Counted from the first letter of the stretch, positions 19,218-59,660 are shown. The stretch: DNA of 64,000 bases from Petrosia ficiformis (GCA_947044365.1 OX345636.1:33671212-33735211); one strand, 5' to 3'. Numbers and translations: made by a program. The notes: generated from the letters alone by a model not told the origin.

Positions 19218-22200
19218 TACCTCAGTAGGGTGTCTCCATTCACTGGACTGGACCCTACTGGACTTTAAATACGAGGGCGTTGTTATAAACACGCCTACTA
19301 ATTTAAATATAATTAATTAATTCATTTTTAATGTGTAAATTTCAGTTCATGAGCAGGTTTACAACACTCTAATGTACACCGACTTGTTTTGCTTGGAAGA
19401 AAAGTTGAATATCATGCTTCGTTAATAAATGCAGGAAGACAGCAAGGCGAGTGTATGGAATTCACATGCGGGCAACGCCCACATTTTTGTGTTCGCGCTC
19501 AACGTACCTTGGCGACACTAGTTAGTTATCGATTATTCTGGTTCTGCGCACACTTCTCTTTCGTGATGGCAGAGGTTAGAGTTGTGCTTTGCTTACAAAT
19601 ATTTTATAATTGCAATACCTTTTCAGAGATCATTGGCAATAGAGCTATCAGACTCAGAACATAATTCTGATATTAATTTTGATGTTTCACCACTTTCGGT
19701 TTTTGCTGAAACTGAGATAATAGAAATAAAAGAGTCCCCTCTCAAGTCCATGGAAGCACCCAAATATAAGTAAGTTTACAGTTTTGTACTGACTTTGACA
19801 TTCATAAATATAATTATAAATCTGATTGTTATCCCCACAGAGATGTAATAGAAATTGTAGATAGTCCTTTCAGTAGTAATGATACACCTGATACACCAGA
19901 ACATTACAGTGAGTTATTTTTGTTGATTTTATGAGTTTGTCAAATGCATCAAGAGAGCAAATGATCGATAATACATGTGGAAGTATGCAAGCATGTTACA
20001 GTGTACAAAGAGACATGACATGGACAGAATATATATAATTATATACATCATCATAATATATATAATATATATAATAATGACTGCATACACAGAGATGTGT
20101 GAAATGAATAAAGAGAATACATTAAGGTTATGCATGAGCAGGAAAGGTCACATGAATAGTTAAAGTCATGAATGCTTTGTTACAGTCCTATACACAGTGC
20201 CTAAAATAACTTCATTTTTAGTACTAGTCATACATGCTAGGCATATATGTATGAATAATTTGTCCATGCCAGTCAGTCAGTGATAAGATAGTAGCCACTC
20301 TAAAGATACCATAAGCCAAAATAGCTTGGTATTAACATCCTATAGACCACAGTTCTCACACAGCACCATGCATGCATGACACGTTTGCATTACTATTATA
20401 GGTGTTGATTGTAGTGCCAAGAAAAAATTGAAATTTGATGATGATGATTGTCCTCAACCTATTTATGAACATCCTCCAGATAAGTATTCTGCTGAAGAAA
20501 TAATCAAGATTCTTCTAGATCCTCCTAAAGACAAGATCTGTTACGTAAAGCCAACATTAGTTACTAAAAGTGCAACATACATCGTAGACACTAGTAGTCT
20601 TCATAACCTTGAGGATATTAAAAAAGACAGCTACGGGATTTGGAAATACTCAGGCTCACATCCACAGACATTTAAAGTGTATACTGAGGATGATGGCTAC
20701 AAAGTGATAGAAAAGTGTAGCAAGGGTGCATCAGGAAGCAATGTTGTATACTTACGTCGCTTGCATTGTACTCACCCCTCAAACAGTGATTTCAAAAGAC
20801 TCATTTGTTTTCTCTCAGGTAGGTCAAACAAATTGAAGTTATCTGTACTGACTATCTTTCACATATTTGTTATTCTTAACTGTAGATGCTACAAATCATC
20901 CACATCACTGTTGTCTAGTTGTATATCGCTTACCATCAGGCTTTGTACCCACTATTTCCAGTCATGGAAACTCAAAGGATAAAAAACCATTTTTTCCTAC
21001 ATGGCCAAGCACACGCAAGTTAATAGAGAGCCAGTGCTTGAAGAATGGTCCTAAAGCTACAATAGAGCATGTTTCATCTGAAGTCGGAGGAATGCTAGAA
21101 TCAGTTGCTCCAGGGCAGCTTCCAAGAAGTGAAAAACAGGTGACAAATATCCGGAAAAGGGAGAAGATGAAAGGAAGATGTATTGGCGGTGGAAATGGTG
21201 CAGATGATCTATTTCTCATAATGCAAAAGGCCCATACAGAAGATCCATCATCACAGTTTATACGTGCAATCAGAACAGCTTCAGATCCAGCCATTGTGCT
21301 CTCAAGTGATTATCAAATAAATGATATGGTTCGTTTTTGTACTTCAACTGCAGACATTAGCATTCTAACAGTTGATCCAACATTTTCACTTGGTGATTTT
21401 GACATCACCCCAATGACATATCGACATCTAGAGACAAAGCGAAGTAAGAAACATCCAATTTTCCTAGGTCCAACATTAATCCACTATAGAAAAACCTTCG
21501 GTGCCTATTTATTTTTTGCGTCAACATTGGTTGGAATGTGCCCAGAGCTACAAGGAGTCAGAGCATTTGGTACAGATAGAGAGCAGGCTCTAGTACAAGC
21601 ATTAGGACATGCTTTTCCCTTTTCAGAAAGATTATTGTGTTTCATTCATGCAAGACGGAACATAAAGGAGAGGTGTCGGGAGTTCTTTATTCCAACTGAC
21701 TTAGAACAGAAGATTATGAATGATGTATTTGGTTCTAAAGTCAACGACACATACATTGAAGGGCTGGTTGACGCTCAAGATGAAGACGAGTTCCAGAGAA
21801 AACTTGATGCTGTAATGAAGTCATGGCAAGGCAACCCAGTTTCAAGTACTACTAAACTGGACAGCTTCATCAATTGGTTCAATGTGAACAAGTCCAGTGC
21901 AATTCGTAATTACATGTTGCGGCCCATTCGAGAGGAGTGTGGTTTAGGCTGTCCACCTGAACCATTCACTACAAATGCAAGTGAGAGTATCAATGCTGTT
22001 CTTAAGAACAAACTTGATTACCAAAAAAGTGAGCTCCCCAATTTTGTTGAGAAATTAAGGGAAGTAGTGAACGAACAGCAAAGGGAACTTGAACGTGCTG
22101 TTATAGGTAGGGGCAAGTACCAGTTACAGCAGCAGTACAAGTTTCTTGAGGTTCCTGAAAATAAATGGTTCCGAATGAGTCTGCAACAAAGGAAGGATCA

Positions 22201-24109
22201 TCTTTCAAAATTGCAGTCTGTCACCATTATAGATATAAATGGAATGGAAGAACTTGAATCTGCGACTAGTGTAGCAAACTCTAATCAAACAATTCCTTCA
22301 AAGTGCTCAATGTCAGACCTATCTGTTGCTGTTGAGAATGCAGCAGCACAAGTAAATATTCCTTCACCAATACTTCAAGGAATATGGGCTAAAGCTAGGA
22401 CACTTCTTTCTACAGATGGAGCAATTGCTGTAGCTCCTGGACAGTCTCCAGAAGCAAGGATGGTTCTCAGTTATAGTAGAAAGGTACCTCACATGGTAAC
22501 ACCAAGGAAGGGCAATGATTTTAGCTGTGACTCAAGTTGTCCAAACTGGAAATCATTGGGACTCTGCTCTCACTCCATTGCTGTAGCTGAACTCAATGGT
22601 AAACTTTTGGAATTTATTTCTGCTAAGAAGAAAAAGAAGAGATTTCCTAATATCACCAATCTTGTCACAACAGGCATGCCAAAAGGTCGAGGTCGTAAAG
22701 GTGGAGTTGTTCCACGTGTGCGTAAACCATCTCGTGCTGTCACTACAAGGATTGAAATGAACATTCCTGAAACTTCCAATACTAATTATATCACTTCAGC
22801 ACCAATGTCAGATATACATAGTGTGCCACCACCACAGTTCTCGACTACACCCAAATTTTGTTCTTCCCCAGATAATTTCTATAGCAGTCATGGTTATTAT
22901 AATTGGGGAATGAGAAACCAAGTGTTTCCGCAGTCCTCTTTCCAAATTCAGCCTTCTTGTGAACAACTGCAACCTTCTATTCCAGGATATTATACTGTCC
23001 CATTTTCCTATTCACTGCACATCATTGGGGGGAATATCAGCACTTGTTTTGGTTGTAAAAATAAATATAACAAGTCATTAAAGCCCCCAAATGATTTGTG
23101 TATTAAAACTCAAGATTGGCGGGAATTCATTAGTCCAAATAGTGCAACACCACAGTCAAGGTTTGGAAATGTATATTTTCATTGCAAACCCGAGTGTGTG
23201 TTGATGCGAAACCCTTCCTTTCTTCCATCTGATCTGAATGTTCCTGATGAAGTTGCAGAAAACCTCAATGACGCACACAAGCAGTACGATCTTTTTGGAC
23301 TGCAAATTTAACAATAGTTAACTTACTGATTATGTTTATGCTCAACTAGTATTAAAATTTATAGTCTAGCACATTAATTTAAATTGCGTAACTTGTAGTA
23401 ATATGATCGCCATGGCGATTATTTAAACTCGGCTTGTTCCTAATCTCGACCCACCTTCTGCTAAGGGTAGGTCTGGCTACGCGAGACTACCTTGCTCTTA
23501 TCCTGTATTTAACAAGGCATGATATTGGTCTTATTGACAAGTGACAACTCTTCCCAGCAAAACAAGTTAGAAACTTCGGTCGTACATTTCCAGAGTTATG
23601 AATATAAGTTAGATACTGTATTCGAGATTTCTACGTGCAATAGAACTTCCGTGGAAACTCTTTAATTACTGAGGGCGGAGCCCGAAGTAATTAATGTTTC
23701 TAAGGTTCTATTGCGCTTGGAAACCAAGAACACAGTATTTAGATTATAGTTATTATTTTGTTGGATAGAAGACACAACAAGAAAGCCATGTGGTATTTTT
23801 CTTTAGCTGCAGAAAAACAGCAAAGTGATCGATAGCGCGAGTGTTTGCTCTCGAGGGCAACGCCCACATCTAGATTTTGTCAGCGTTTACTAATCAATTA
23901 AAAGTAGGCCGTACGGGATTTAGAAACCTCTAATTGACCAATCAGATTGCAACATTTTAATGAACTATAATCTAAAAACCCCTCCCACACAATGTAAATA
24001 ATAAATTAGTAGGCGTGTCTCAAACAACACCCTCGCATTTAATTAATTTGCAGTCCAGTAATCCAGTCCAGTAGTCCAGTCCAGTGAATGGAGACACCCT
24101 ACCTCAGTA
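19218..24109 (+). mobile_element. Mutator-like (MULE) DNA transposon with inverted ends and target duplication
   Basis: Element 19228-24099 (4.87 kb). Both ends begin GGGTGTCTCCATTCACTGG with further inverted similarity over ~100 bp (GAGGG[C/T]GTTGTT..., CACGCCTACTAATTT); the right copy has extra CCAGTAGT/CCAGTC units. The element is flanked by the direct repeat TACCTCAGTA (19218-19227 and 24100-24109); because the repeat borders are palindromic (TA..TA), the true duplication could be read as 8 or 10 bp. It contains one gene, a transposase whose five exons sum to an uninterrupted reading frame, so it may be autonomous. A GGGCAACGCCCACAT hairpin motif occurs near both ends (19472 and 23857). 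Confidence 0.9.
19566..23311 (+). CDS. MULE transposase with SWIM-like zinc finger
   Basis: Five exons by GT-AG logic: 19566-19574, 19627-19769, 19841-19908, 20402-20818, 20886-23311; total 3063 nt, 1020 residues, all phases consistent. The N-terminal third is acidic and Ser-rich (SDSEHNSDIN, NDTPDTPEH). The catalytic DDE domain follows: first D in ILTVDPTFSLGDFDI, second D in FGTDREQALVQAL with the MULE-specific LLCFIHARRNIKE (C..H) motif after it, and E in NASESINAVLKNK. Next comes a SWIM-type finger with FSCDSSCPNWKSLGLCSHSI (spacing C-x3-C rather than the usual C-x-C), then basic stretch KKKKKR and a Cys-containing tail (TCFGCKNKYNK). Acts on the element ends in the nucleus. The 9 nt first exon is the least certain part; an alternative start would be in exon 2. 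Confidence 0.8.
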
Positions 24110-24248
24110 CAACCAACGAATGTATATTTAACGCACTTCTGTATGTATGTATTGCACAAAATAAAGTATGAATATAATTAACGGGGTTTCTTGCTTCCGC
24201 TGTAAAACGCCACCTTGAATAGTCAAGTTGGCTTTTCAACTAAAAGAG
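24110..24248 (+). promoter_or_regulatory. Ancestral upstream flank of receptor gene A
   Basis: The 139 bp between the MULE target duplication and the copy of ATGGAG at 24249-24254. If the 24255-26686 insertion is removed, this sequence abuts the start codon of gene A; the last bases (AATAGTCAAGTTGG ... TAAAAGAG) weakly resemble the bases before the start of gene B (AATAGTTTGGTTAAAGGAG). It probably held the original proximal 5' untranslated region or promoter. Confidence 0.45.
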
Positions 24249-24926
24249 ATGGAGCCGAGGGGTCCGCAACAACCCAGAAATTTGTACGTAACAGAAAATG
24301 CCACGCCCACTGGGGGGGGGGGGGGGGGGGGCAAAAACGTGTGGAAGAAGCTGGATTAGTGGTATATTTATAGTAATTTATGATCATGAGTGAGTATTAC
24401 AAGAGTTTACTACCAGATACCTTGCCAAACTAAGAGTATTGAGTTTGGAAGAGACAGATGATCCGTATTAGAGTAAAAATGAAAGCAAATTCACACGTTA
24501 TTGCCTTCCCAGTAGGCGTGGCATTTCCTGTTATGCCGTTTTAAAGCGCAATTAAAATTCTTTTGTTAATTTACCTATTTCTGGATTTCCCTGGATTCCC
24601 ATCAATTTCTTATCATATTTCTCTGATTCCCTAGTGGATTCCTTAGTTATTCCTGGATTCCTACTGGAAGAATAAGAAATTTCCACCCTTAGTTTTGTTA
24701 TTAAGTGAGTCACACAAGTTCAGTATAATATAATATTATTATTATTGTCTAGTACTATTAATTTGGTTAACATAAGTCGTAATTACTACAATCAGGGCAG
24801 TTCCAGTCAGTCTGGATTATATTTCGGTAAACAAGTGTTATGATGCCATTTGTTGTAAGAGTCACATTGAACTATTTCGGTTCCGTTGTCAGGCATTTTA
24901 CATTTCGGGCAAATGAACAGTGTTAC

Positions 24927-25145
24927 TTACATGAAAATAGTATTGTTCACCCTACTTTTCTTCTTTACAGGAAAAGGATCCATTTTCTGCTTCTCAAAGC
25001 ATTTTTTCAGATGTGAACTCATATCATCTTGGTTGAAGATTGAAGCTGTAGGATCTATCCCAAATGCAAGTGCAGTGGCAACAGCAACTGCATAAAGCCT
25101 ACAATCACTGGAGCCAACCTGCTTTGACATTCTCATTATTTGCAC
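24927..25145 (-). pseudogene. Ulp1/SENP-like cysteine protease C-terminal fragment
   Basis: Minus-strand peptide with QVGSSDCRLYAVAVATALAF followed by FGIDPTASIF and HLKKCFEKQKM. The pattern Q.G.SDC(G)LFA.A.AT.L matches the active-site Cys region of Ulp1-type proteases that many invertebrate transposons carry; here the residue after Cys is R instead of G. The Cys itself is present, but the His/Asp-bearing N-terminal part is not visible, so it is a remnant. Confidence 0.65.
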
Positions 25146-25258
25146 CTCTATTTGAAATGTAGTAGATGAAATGTCTCCACTATCTTCATTATCATCTTTT
25201 TCGATCTCTAGCTTTTGACATTTGGTAATTTTTCTGCCTTATGTTTCTTCAAAACTCC

Positions 25259-25678
25259 TAGTCTCGTGCGCGCAGATGTTCGATAAGGAGGGAACGTCTG
25301 GGGAAACTGTTATTGATTTTAGGATGGAATTTAATTAGTTGCAATAGTCACGTGATAAACGTACGCATTACGCAAGGCGTCAAATAAACATGGCAGTAAT
25401 CTGTTCAGCGTGTAGCACTTCTTAGAATGTTGCTGGATCACGAAGGAACTTGGAGGGAGAGTCTTCAACTGAAGTAAGATGTAAAATAAAAGAGTTACTT
25501 TGTAGAACAGAGAGTGCCATTTTCAACACGTCAGTCACGAACGTCATGTGATATTAATTATATTCATAAGTGTAGGTTGATCTGATTGGTCTGCACAAAT
25601 CTGTGCAGAGCCCAACTTTGTCAATAGCAGTTTCCCCCGACGTTCCCTTCTTATCGAACGTCTGCGCGCACGAGACTA
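25259..25678. mobile_element. 420 bp MITE, TAGTCTCG family, nested, 9 bp target duplication
   Basis: Terminal inverted repeats of ~52 bp starting TAGTCTCGTGCGCGCAGA with about four mismatches. Exact 9 bp direct repeats CAAAACTCC at 25250-25258 and 25679-25687. Inserted inside the 24255-26686 element, so it is younger. Same ends and duplication length as 18719-18783; both are likely moved by a Mutator-like transposase. Confidence 0.9.
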
Positions 25679-25697
25679 CAAAACTCCATACCGACCC

Positions 25698-25913
25698 TTA
25701 ACCTCCTTTTTGTATTCTAATTCTATGTCCAGGTGGAAATTCGAATGGAATATTCAACATTTGATTAGGACCCACACATTTAGGGAACTCAGCTTTTCGC
25801 TTATCAATAAAATTCTCAATTGATGATATGGAACTTTTGGGTCCGTCGTCATCCGTATTCATTTCAATGATTGCATCAACACCATCAAAACCGCTTACTA
25901 GGAAGAATTCCAC
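25698..25913 (-). pseudogene. Unrecognised coding piece of the 2.43 kb element
   Basis: Minus-strand 71-residue frame with FDGVDAIIEMNTDDDGPKSS and FEFPPGHRIRIQKGG before a stop. Upstream of the Ulp1-like remnant in the same orientation, so probably part of the same transposon protein, interrupted by the nested MITE and stops. Confidence 0.35.
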
Positions 25914-26686
25914 AATGTATGGTGGTAGCTTTTCTTTAAGTTCAGTAATAATGTCAATCCTAAAATTGTATTGAATATTAAGTGGTTAATACATAATTGA
26001 TTTCAATTATTAGCCTTCCAATTTCAGAGTCATCACTATAGTTTGTAATTTGGTAAACAGCTGATTTTTAGTGGTAAATGTTTTGTACCGAAAGGCTGAT
26101 ATTTCAAGTGCTTTAGGAGTGGTTACACACCAAATTACAGCTGAGGTTTCTTAATTGGGTGTCAATTAGATTCACCAATATTTTCAATTGCAGTTTTTCA
26201 TTTATCATATTTTATCTAAACTGCATTATCATGAATTTGTCCATGGTACAGACAGTAGTAACAGTACATGATCAATAATACTTATTGCAGCTGATCATAG
26301 ATACCCAAGCATGTATATGGTATAGTTACTGGCCAGCAGGCAGCAGAGTTATTGCATGTGCAGTGAATAGTATTTTATTATGGTTGCAAAATCATAATTA
26401 ATCTTATTTTAATGTATTCTACATGCATTTTCATACCATATAAATTTTATTAAACCTGTAGCAGTTTTGGATTTTCAGTTTACAGGTTATCTTGGGGATT
26501 AGAAGATGGCTGACTTCAGAACCAAAGCAGCAAATAATTATTGATTGTACCATAAATTATTAAAATTACTTTCATAGGCGGGTTTGTGGTTGAATTTCCC
26601 TGGATTCCCCTGTCCTGTATGCTCCCGTATTCTCTAGACTTCTTTCTTGATTCCTCGAGATTTCTGGGTTGTTGCGGTCCCCTCGG

Positions 26687-40088
<13,402 letters not shown>

Positions 40089-40439
40089 AGATGACACAGA
40101 CATCTACTGAATTATATAAACTGGATATATAATCCAGTTTTTTAAACTAATTTTTACCCTAAATAATCAATAATTTCTTATCTTGAGAAGTCATTATAAA
40201 TATTGCACACACACTGTTTTTGTTTACACACATGCTTGGATTAAACCCTTATGACAAGAAACCCTAGACTGAGGGATGTATATTCTAGTTGATCCCATTA
40301 TATTAAAAAATTTTTAAATTATTATACATTCTTAAAATTGTATAATTAGATAGAGAGAGAGAGATACAATACAGTATAATTATTTACCTATAGTTTATTA
40401 TCATCATGACATAATTATTATTATTTTATGTGCATGGGT

Positions 40440-41760
40440 AAATAGGGAGACATACTGGGCTACTACGTCACATTAAAAATGATGAAGAAAGAAAGGATAC
40501 TGCCATATTGATGCAATGGCCAGCTATATGGGAAGAGTGAGGACACTGCCGTATGAAGGAGAGGTTCATGTGGCATGGAATGGTGAAATATGTACAGGAT
40601 ATCTTGTAAGTCATGAGGGTATTCTCAGCCATTAGTTTGATTTCTGTGTATAAATCTCTGCATTGTACTATATATAGCTTTCAAAATGTGATGTTTGTCA
40701 GCATATGAATCGAAAACTCACAACTGGCACTCCACAGTTACACCCATTACCAGCACGGTAAAATCATATAGGGACTGATTTCATTGGGCCAGTATTGCCG
40801 CCTGCTGATGATGGTAGTTGCTAAAATATTAACTGTAATGGATTATTTTACCGAATGGGCTGAAGCTCTTCTTAAAACTGCTGACTCTGTATCATGTAAC
40901 CTGTATTAATTATCACTCTGACTATTATATTATTTTTTTAGTTATATGCATGGGGCTACCACAGGTTATTGTTTCTGACAATGGGACTGAGTTCCATAAT
41001 AAACTTGACAGGCAACTGGCAGAACATCTTTGACTAAAGCGAAGGCTAACAACTCCCTACCATCCTCAGTTTAAGTGCCCAATATTACATTTCCACAACA
41101 GGCAAACGGGCTTGTTGAATGCTTTAACCAGTCACCGCAGTCAATGCTTGCTAGGTTTGTTCATTCCATGGCCAAGAAAATTTCACGGCGTTCATTTTTC
41201 GTTACTTGTGTATTTGCATATAACATCTCCCGTCATTAATCCACACACTTGCTAATGTTTGGTCGCTGTGCCACATTGCCAATAGACAATGATCTTAGCA
41301 AAGAGCTTCCATCCAGAACAAATGGCCCTTAATTTTGACAATATGAAAGCACCTGATATAGCAGTGTGAGAAGAAGAGAGAATGAAACGTCTTGAGGCGG
41401 CAAGACAAAGCATTGTTGCAGCACAGAAGAAGCAAAAAGACGACTTTGACAGAAGACAGGCATAGCCTGATTGTTCACAGTTGGTCAGCTTGTTCTCAAG
41501 AAAGATTTCACAAGAAATCAGCTGAACGGAAAATTTGCTATGAAATGTTTAGGAGCCTATGAAATAAAGAAGACATTATCAAAGGGAATATTTGAAGTCA
41601 CCTGCAGTGATGGAAGTACTACTCGTGCTGCAGGCGCACGCTTAAAACCTTGCAATGCAGCTGACAAACCTGATTCTCTGTGCAATGTAAGTGTGAAGTA
41701 TGTGATGCATATATATAATAATTATAAATGCTACAGTACAATGATGTTTTGAATGAAACA
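40440..41760 (+). pseudogene. Degenerate integrase of Ginger/KRBA2 type
   Basis: Plus-strand pieces between genes A and B: RFMWHGMVKYVQDIL (zinc-binding N domain start), KCDVCQHMNRKLTTGTPQLH (its CC half), IGTDFIGPVLPP and VMDYFTEWAEALLKTADS (first catalytic D region), PQVIVSDNGTEFHNK (second D), and finally an open frame 41471-41752 with FTVGQLVLKKDFTRNQLNGK and LGAYEIKKT, the SH3-like DNA-binding end. Intron-like GTAAG...AG gaps (about 40606-40680 and 40896-40941) and stops interrupt it. The family resembles the intron-containing integrases related to KRBA2 and Ginger elements; a Gypsy origin is the alternative. Non-functional. Confidence 0.6.
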
Positions 41761-43434
41761 ATGTATAACACCTCTCCAATCCAACCACCTACATCTAAGC
41801 CAGTACCCTCTATTGCTCCACAAACTGTACGAAACAGAAGTTTAAAAGTCCTTGAAGTTGTATGTGTTCAGTACAAATCCAATTTTAAATGGTAATTGTT
41901 TTACAGACCAATGATTCATTGAATGAAACAATCGTTTCAATTGCTACAATCTTATAAGACTCATTAATCACGCCCACCTACATTATCAAGTACACCTGCT
42001 AAGTATGGGGACACTTTCCATAATTTGTTCCCAATACAGATAGCCCACCATCGCCTATTAAATATTATCAGACTCCTTCTCAACCTCCTGTTTCAACATA
42101 ATGTCTACCTAAGCCTTGCAAATGTTCACAAGATCCTCAATATATACGTCTTATTCATAAGAATTGTTTATCATTATACTTCATGCCTTTCCCAACATGT
42201 AGATGTAAAAGAGGCATGATTCAATCATTGAGACCACTCAGATTCCAGGTATATTATATTTGCCAAAAGCCAGAATGTGGCAGAATATTAATGGCATGGT
42301 GTGACTCATGCCAGGAATAGTAACATTTAGAATGTGTACAAGTGCCAGAACAAATCTGGAAGAACAGTTTGTATTATATTATATAATTGTAGAGTTATTT
42401 TACTTGCTGAGAAAGACCAATTTTGCCAATTTTTTTGTGGTTTAATAATACTAGTGGTCAATACATTATTCATTACAGTTATAGTAATAAGCATGTAGTA
42501 AAATTCCATTTTAAAATGCATCTTTAGTTCTAACCATGTCATGGATATCATGAATTTTTCTGTGAAATATTGCTCTGAAGTTTCTTAAGATATTGAGGGA
42601 CCAATATTACTGGACCAGGACCTATTTCACTGGAAATATTGGTCTGATGGTACAAACTTTTGGTGGATATATTGGTCCAGAGGGACCAATTATACTAGGA
42701 CCAAATTTCAATACCGACTAGCTTCGGTAAATCTATGATTTATCAAGCATTGGCTTGGTTATCTGTGCATCTTGGACACGCAACTTAATTAACTACGTAT
42801 ACAACGCATTCTAGTGCAAGTGGACACAAGAATATAATATAATATATATATATATTATATATATAGTTGGGAAAGCAATCATAGAGATGGCCCTACGGGC
42901 TACAAAGAAATATATATAAAGCAGATTTTGCCAGTTTTTTGTCACTCGCAATCTCTGGTCATCTACAGGGTGTTGTTAGTCATAAAAACACTAGATATGA
43001 ATAGGTATGTGTGTATTAAAACGTAACTGCATATATTACCAGAGATTTCAGCTCATCACTTGCAATTGAAATGTGCTATCCCTATATAGAGAGTACTACT
43101 GTGTTGTCAGACCCTGATACACTTTAATTATGAAGCAATCATGAGGATACATTCTTGTTATATATTTTACTTTTTAGCAATCATCAGTTTATCATTAGTC
43201 ACACTAAATGCTTATATTGCTTCTTGAGTAAGTAATGATATATACAAAGAATACTCCACATCCAACAATAACTAGCTAGGTACAAAATATGTAAAAATGC
43301 TAATAACAAAAAAAGCAAGTTTGTCATTATACTGCATGAATTTTATGAAGTGTCAATTACGCCAATACTGTACATGTATACATACATTTAGATACTATAT
43401 ATAACTGAACAGGTTAATATCTAAAGTAAATAAT
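41761..43434. other. Intergenic, no gene supported
   Basis: Contains integrase-element tail sequence, a repeat R1 copy at 42945-43115 (GTTAGTCATAAAAACACTAG, CATCACTTGCAATTGAAATG), AT microsatellites, and a curious block at 42590-42720 in which GGACCA(A)TATTACTGG-like words recur. 42015-42345 has TE-like plus-strand reading (zinc-finger-like CQKPECGRI) that could be a PHD/chromodomain scrap of the same element. Confidence 0.4.
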
Positions 43435-43689
43435 TAGGGCTGGGAATCGGCTGAGATTCTTAAATCGATTATCACTAACTTCAAGTCGATTGATAATCGA
43501 TTAAAATCAGCGGAAGTAATTAGGCCAATTAAGTCAATTAATACAGGAAACTCCTCCCATTTGATGATCAAAAAGGCTTCCTGTCACTTTCATATTGTAC
43601 ATTACTTGCCGACACATGCTTGAAAAGTATGTCTTCTGGAATAATTAGCATAATTGATATCACAGACTTATAGTCGATAATCAGCCCTA
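43435..43689. mobile_element. hAT-type MITE, inverted relative of 34647-34929
   Basis: Ends TAGGGCTGGGAATCGGCTGA and GATAATCAGCCCTA; flanks TAAATAAT and AAAATAAT differ by one base over 8 bp. Internal sequence (TCAGCGGAAGTAATTAGGCC, CTCCTCCCATTTGATGATC) is the reverse complement of that in the gene A intron copy. Confidence 0.8.
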
Positions 43690-44080
43690 AAAATAATAAG
43701 TTGATTATGTGACCGACCACAATTAGCATTATAAATATGCATATATATATATAACATATATATATATATATACATGATGTAAATAGAAAGGTTTTAGCAA
43801 AAGCCTATTGTTACTTTTGATTCTTGTATGATTTGACGTCTGCTGGTAGTGCCAATGTGTGTTCGCTGGAATTTTGCCGACAGATAAAGCATAGATAGTA
43901 AAGTTCCTTCTACTGAATCTACTCTATGGACCTCGCTATGCACAGTAACCCTCCGCTCCGCCTACGCGAAAAAGGAAGCCATTGTCAAATTAAAAAGCAG
44001 GGTGGGGCAACGGAGTGCAAGGGGAATGCGTGGGCCTTGTCTTGACATAAGCAATAGTTTGGTTAAAGGAGAAATCGCAG

Positions 44081-58863
<14,783 letters not shown>

Positions 58864-59248
58864 AGATGACATACACATTTGCTGAATTAATATACATACA
58901 GTTTTAACGTCCTAAATTCAAAATCAAATTCTTATCTTGAAAAGTCATTATGTTGCACACATACTCTTTTTGTTTACACACATGCTTAAACTTTTGTCAG
59001 TACAAATATATTATACAAGTTCCAAATAAAACAAGTGTATATAGAGAAAAAAACATCCCTATATTTGCTTTGTGATGATTATGTATTAAGCATTGCTGAT
59101 GGCACTAGTGTCTCTACCTTTCTGTGTACTCGAATATTTATAATTATAATAAGCTGTGTAAAATCTTCGAATACTTCATTCTACCATCATATTCATTTGT
59201 GTTAGACAGGGAAATTCCCAAATTTCTGAACTACAGTACTAGTTCAAG

Positions 59249-59321
<73 letters not shown>

Positions 59322-59560
59322 TATTATAATTAACTTTGTTTACTTGCTAACCAGTTCCACATCCTCATTCAAGATTCCAAAACCAATCTCTGCATATATT
59401 TTATATTAAAATTATAACGGGACTGAAAACAAGCAATAAGATACAACCTATACATACAGTAACAGAAATCTATGACACATCTTCACATTTATAAAAGTTC
59501 AAATCATTTCACTTTAGTGGGAAGAACAAAAACAATGAATTACAGCCTACCAAGGAGAAG
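58864..59560. repeat. Left arm of an inverted duplication (3' flank of gene B)
   Basis: Segments here recur inverted after gene C: TTGCACACATACTCTTTTTG / TACACACATGCTT (58953-58990) with 62400-62440; AAGCTGTGTAAAATCTTCG / AATACTTCATTCTA (59150-59185) with 62250-62285; and GTGGGAAGAACAAAAACAAT (59518-59537) with 62095-62115. The last motif also occurs in gene B intron 13 at about 57903-57925. An AT microsatellite occupies 59248-59310. Confidence 0.65.
59025..59030 (+). terminator. Polyadenylation signal AATAAA of gene B
   Basis: Canonical AATAAA in TCCAAATAAAACAAG, 162 bp downstream of the stop codon of gene B. Confidence 0.5.
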
Positions 59561-59660
59561 ACATTTCAATAATAGTAGAGACTATAGGGACAGAAAGAGT
59601 AACTTATAAAAGATGAATAATTCTTCCAGTTGTCATAACAACAACTATATTATCTATATA

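Noticed and set aside
20867..20985. Transposase start at the ATG at 20867
   Set aside because: Those codons precede a good acceptor (CTGTAG at 20885) and the earlier exon 20402-20818 joins in phase, so the long ORF start is intronic.
23439..23491. Third TAGTCTCG-type MITE
   Set aside because: The right end GGTCTGGCTACGCGAGACTA is good but the left arm is shortened and no 9 bp duplication can be read, so it was mentioned only as a relative.
24312..24331. Run of 20 G as a functional quadruplex
   Set aside because: A single homopolymer inside a transposon; could equally be sequencing or assembly length error.
59124..59333. 69-codon ORF ending in YIYIYIY
   Set aside because: Translation of an AT microsatellite.
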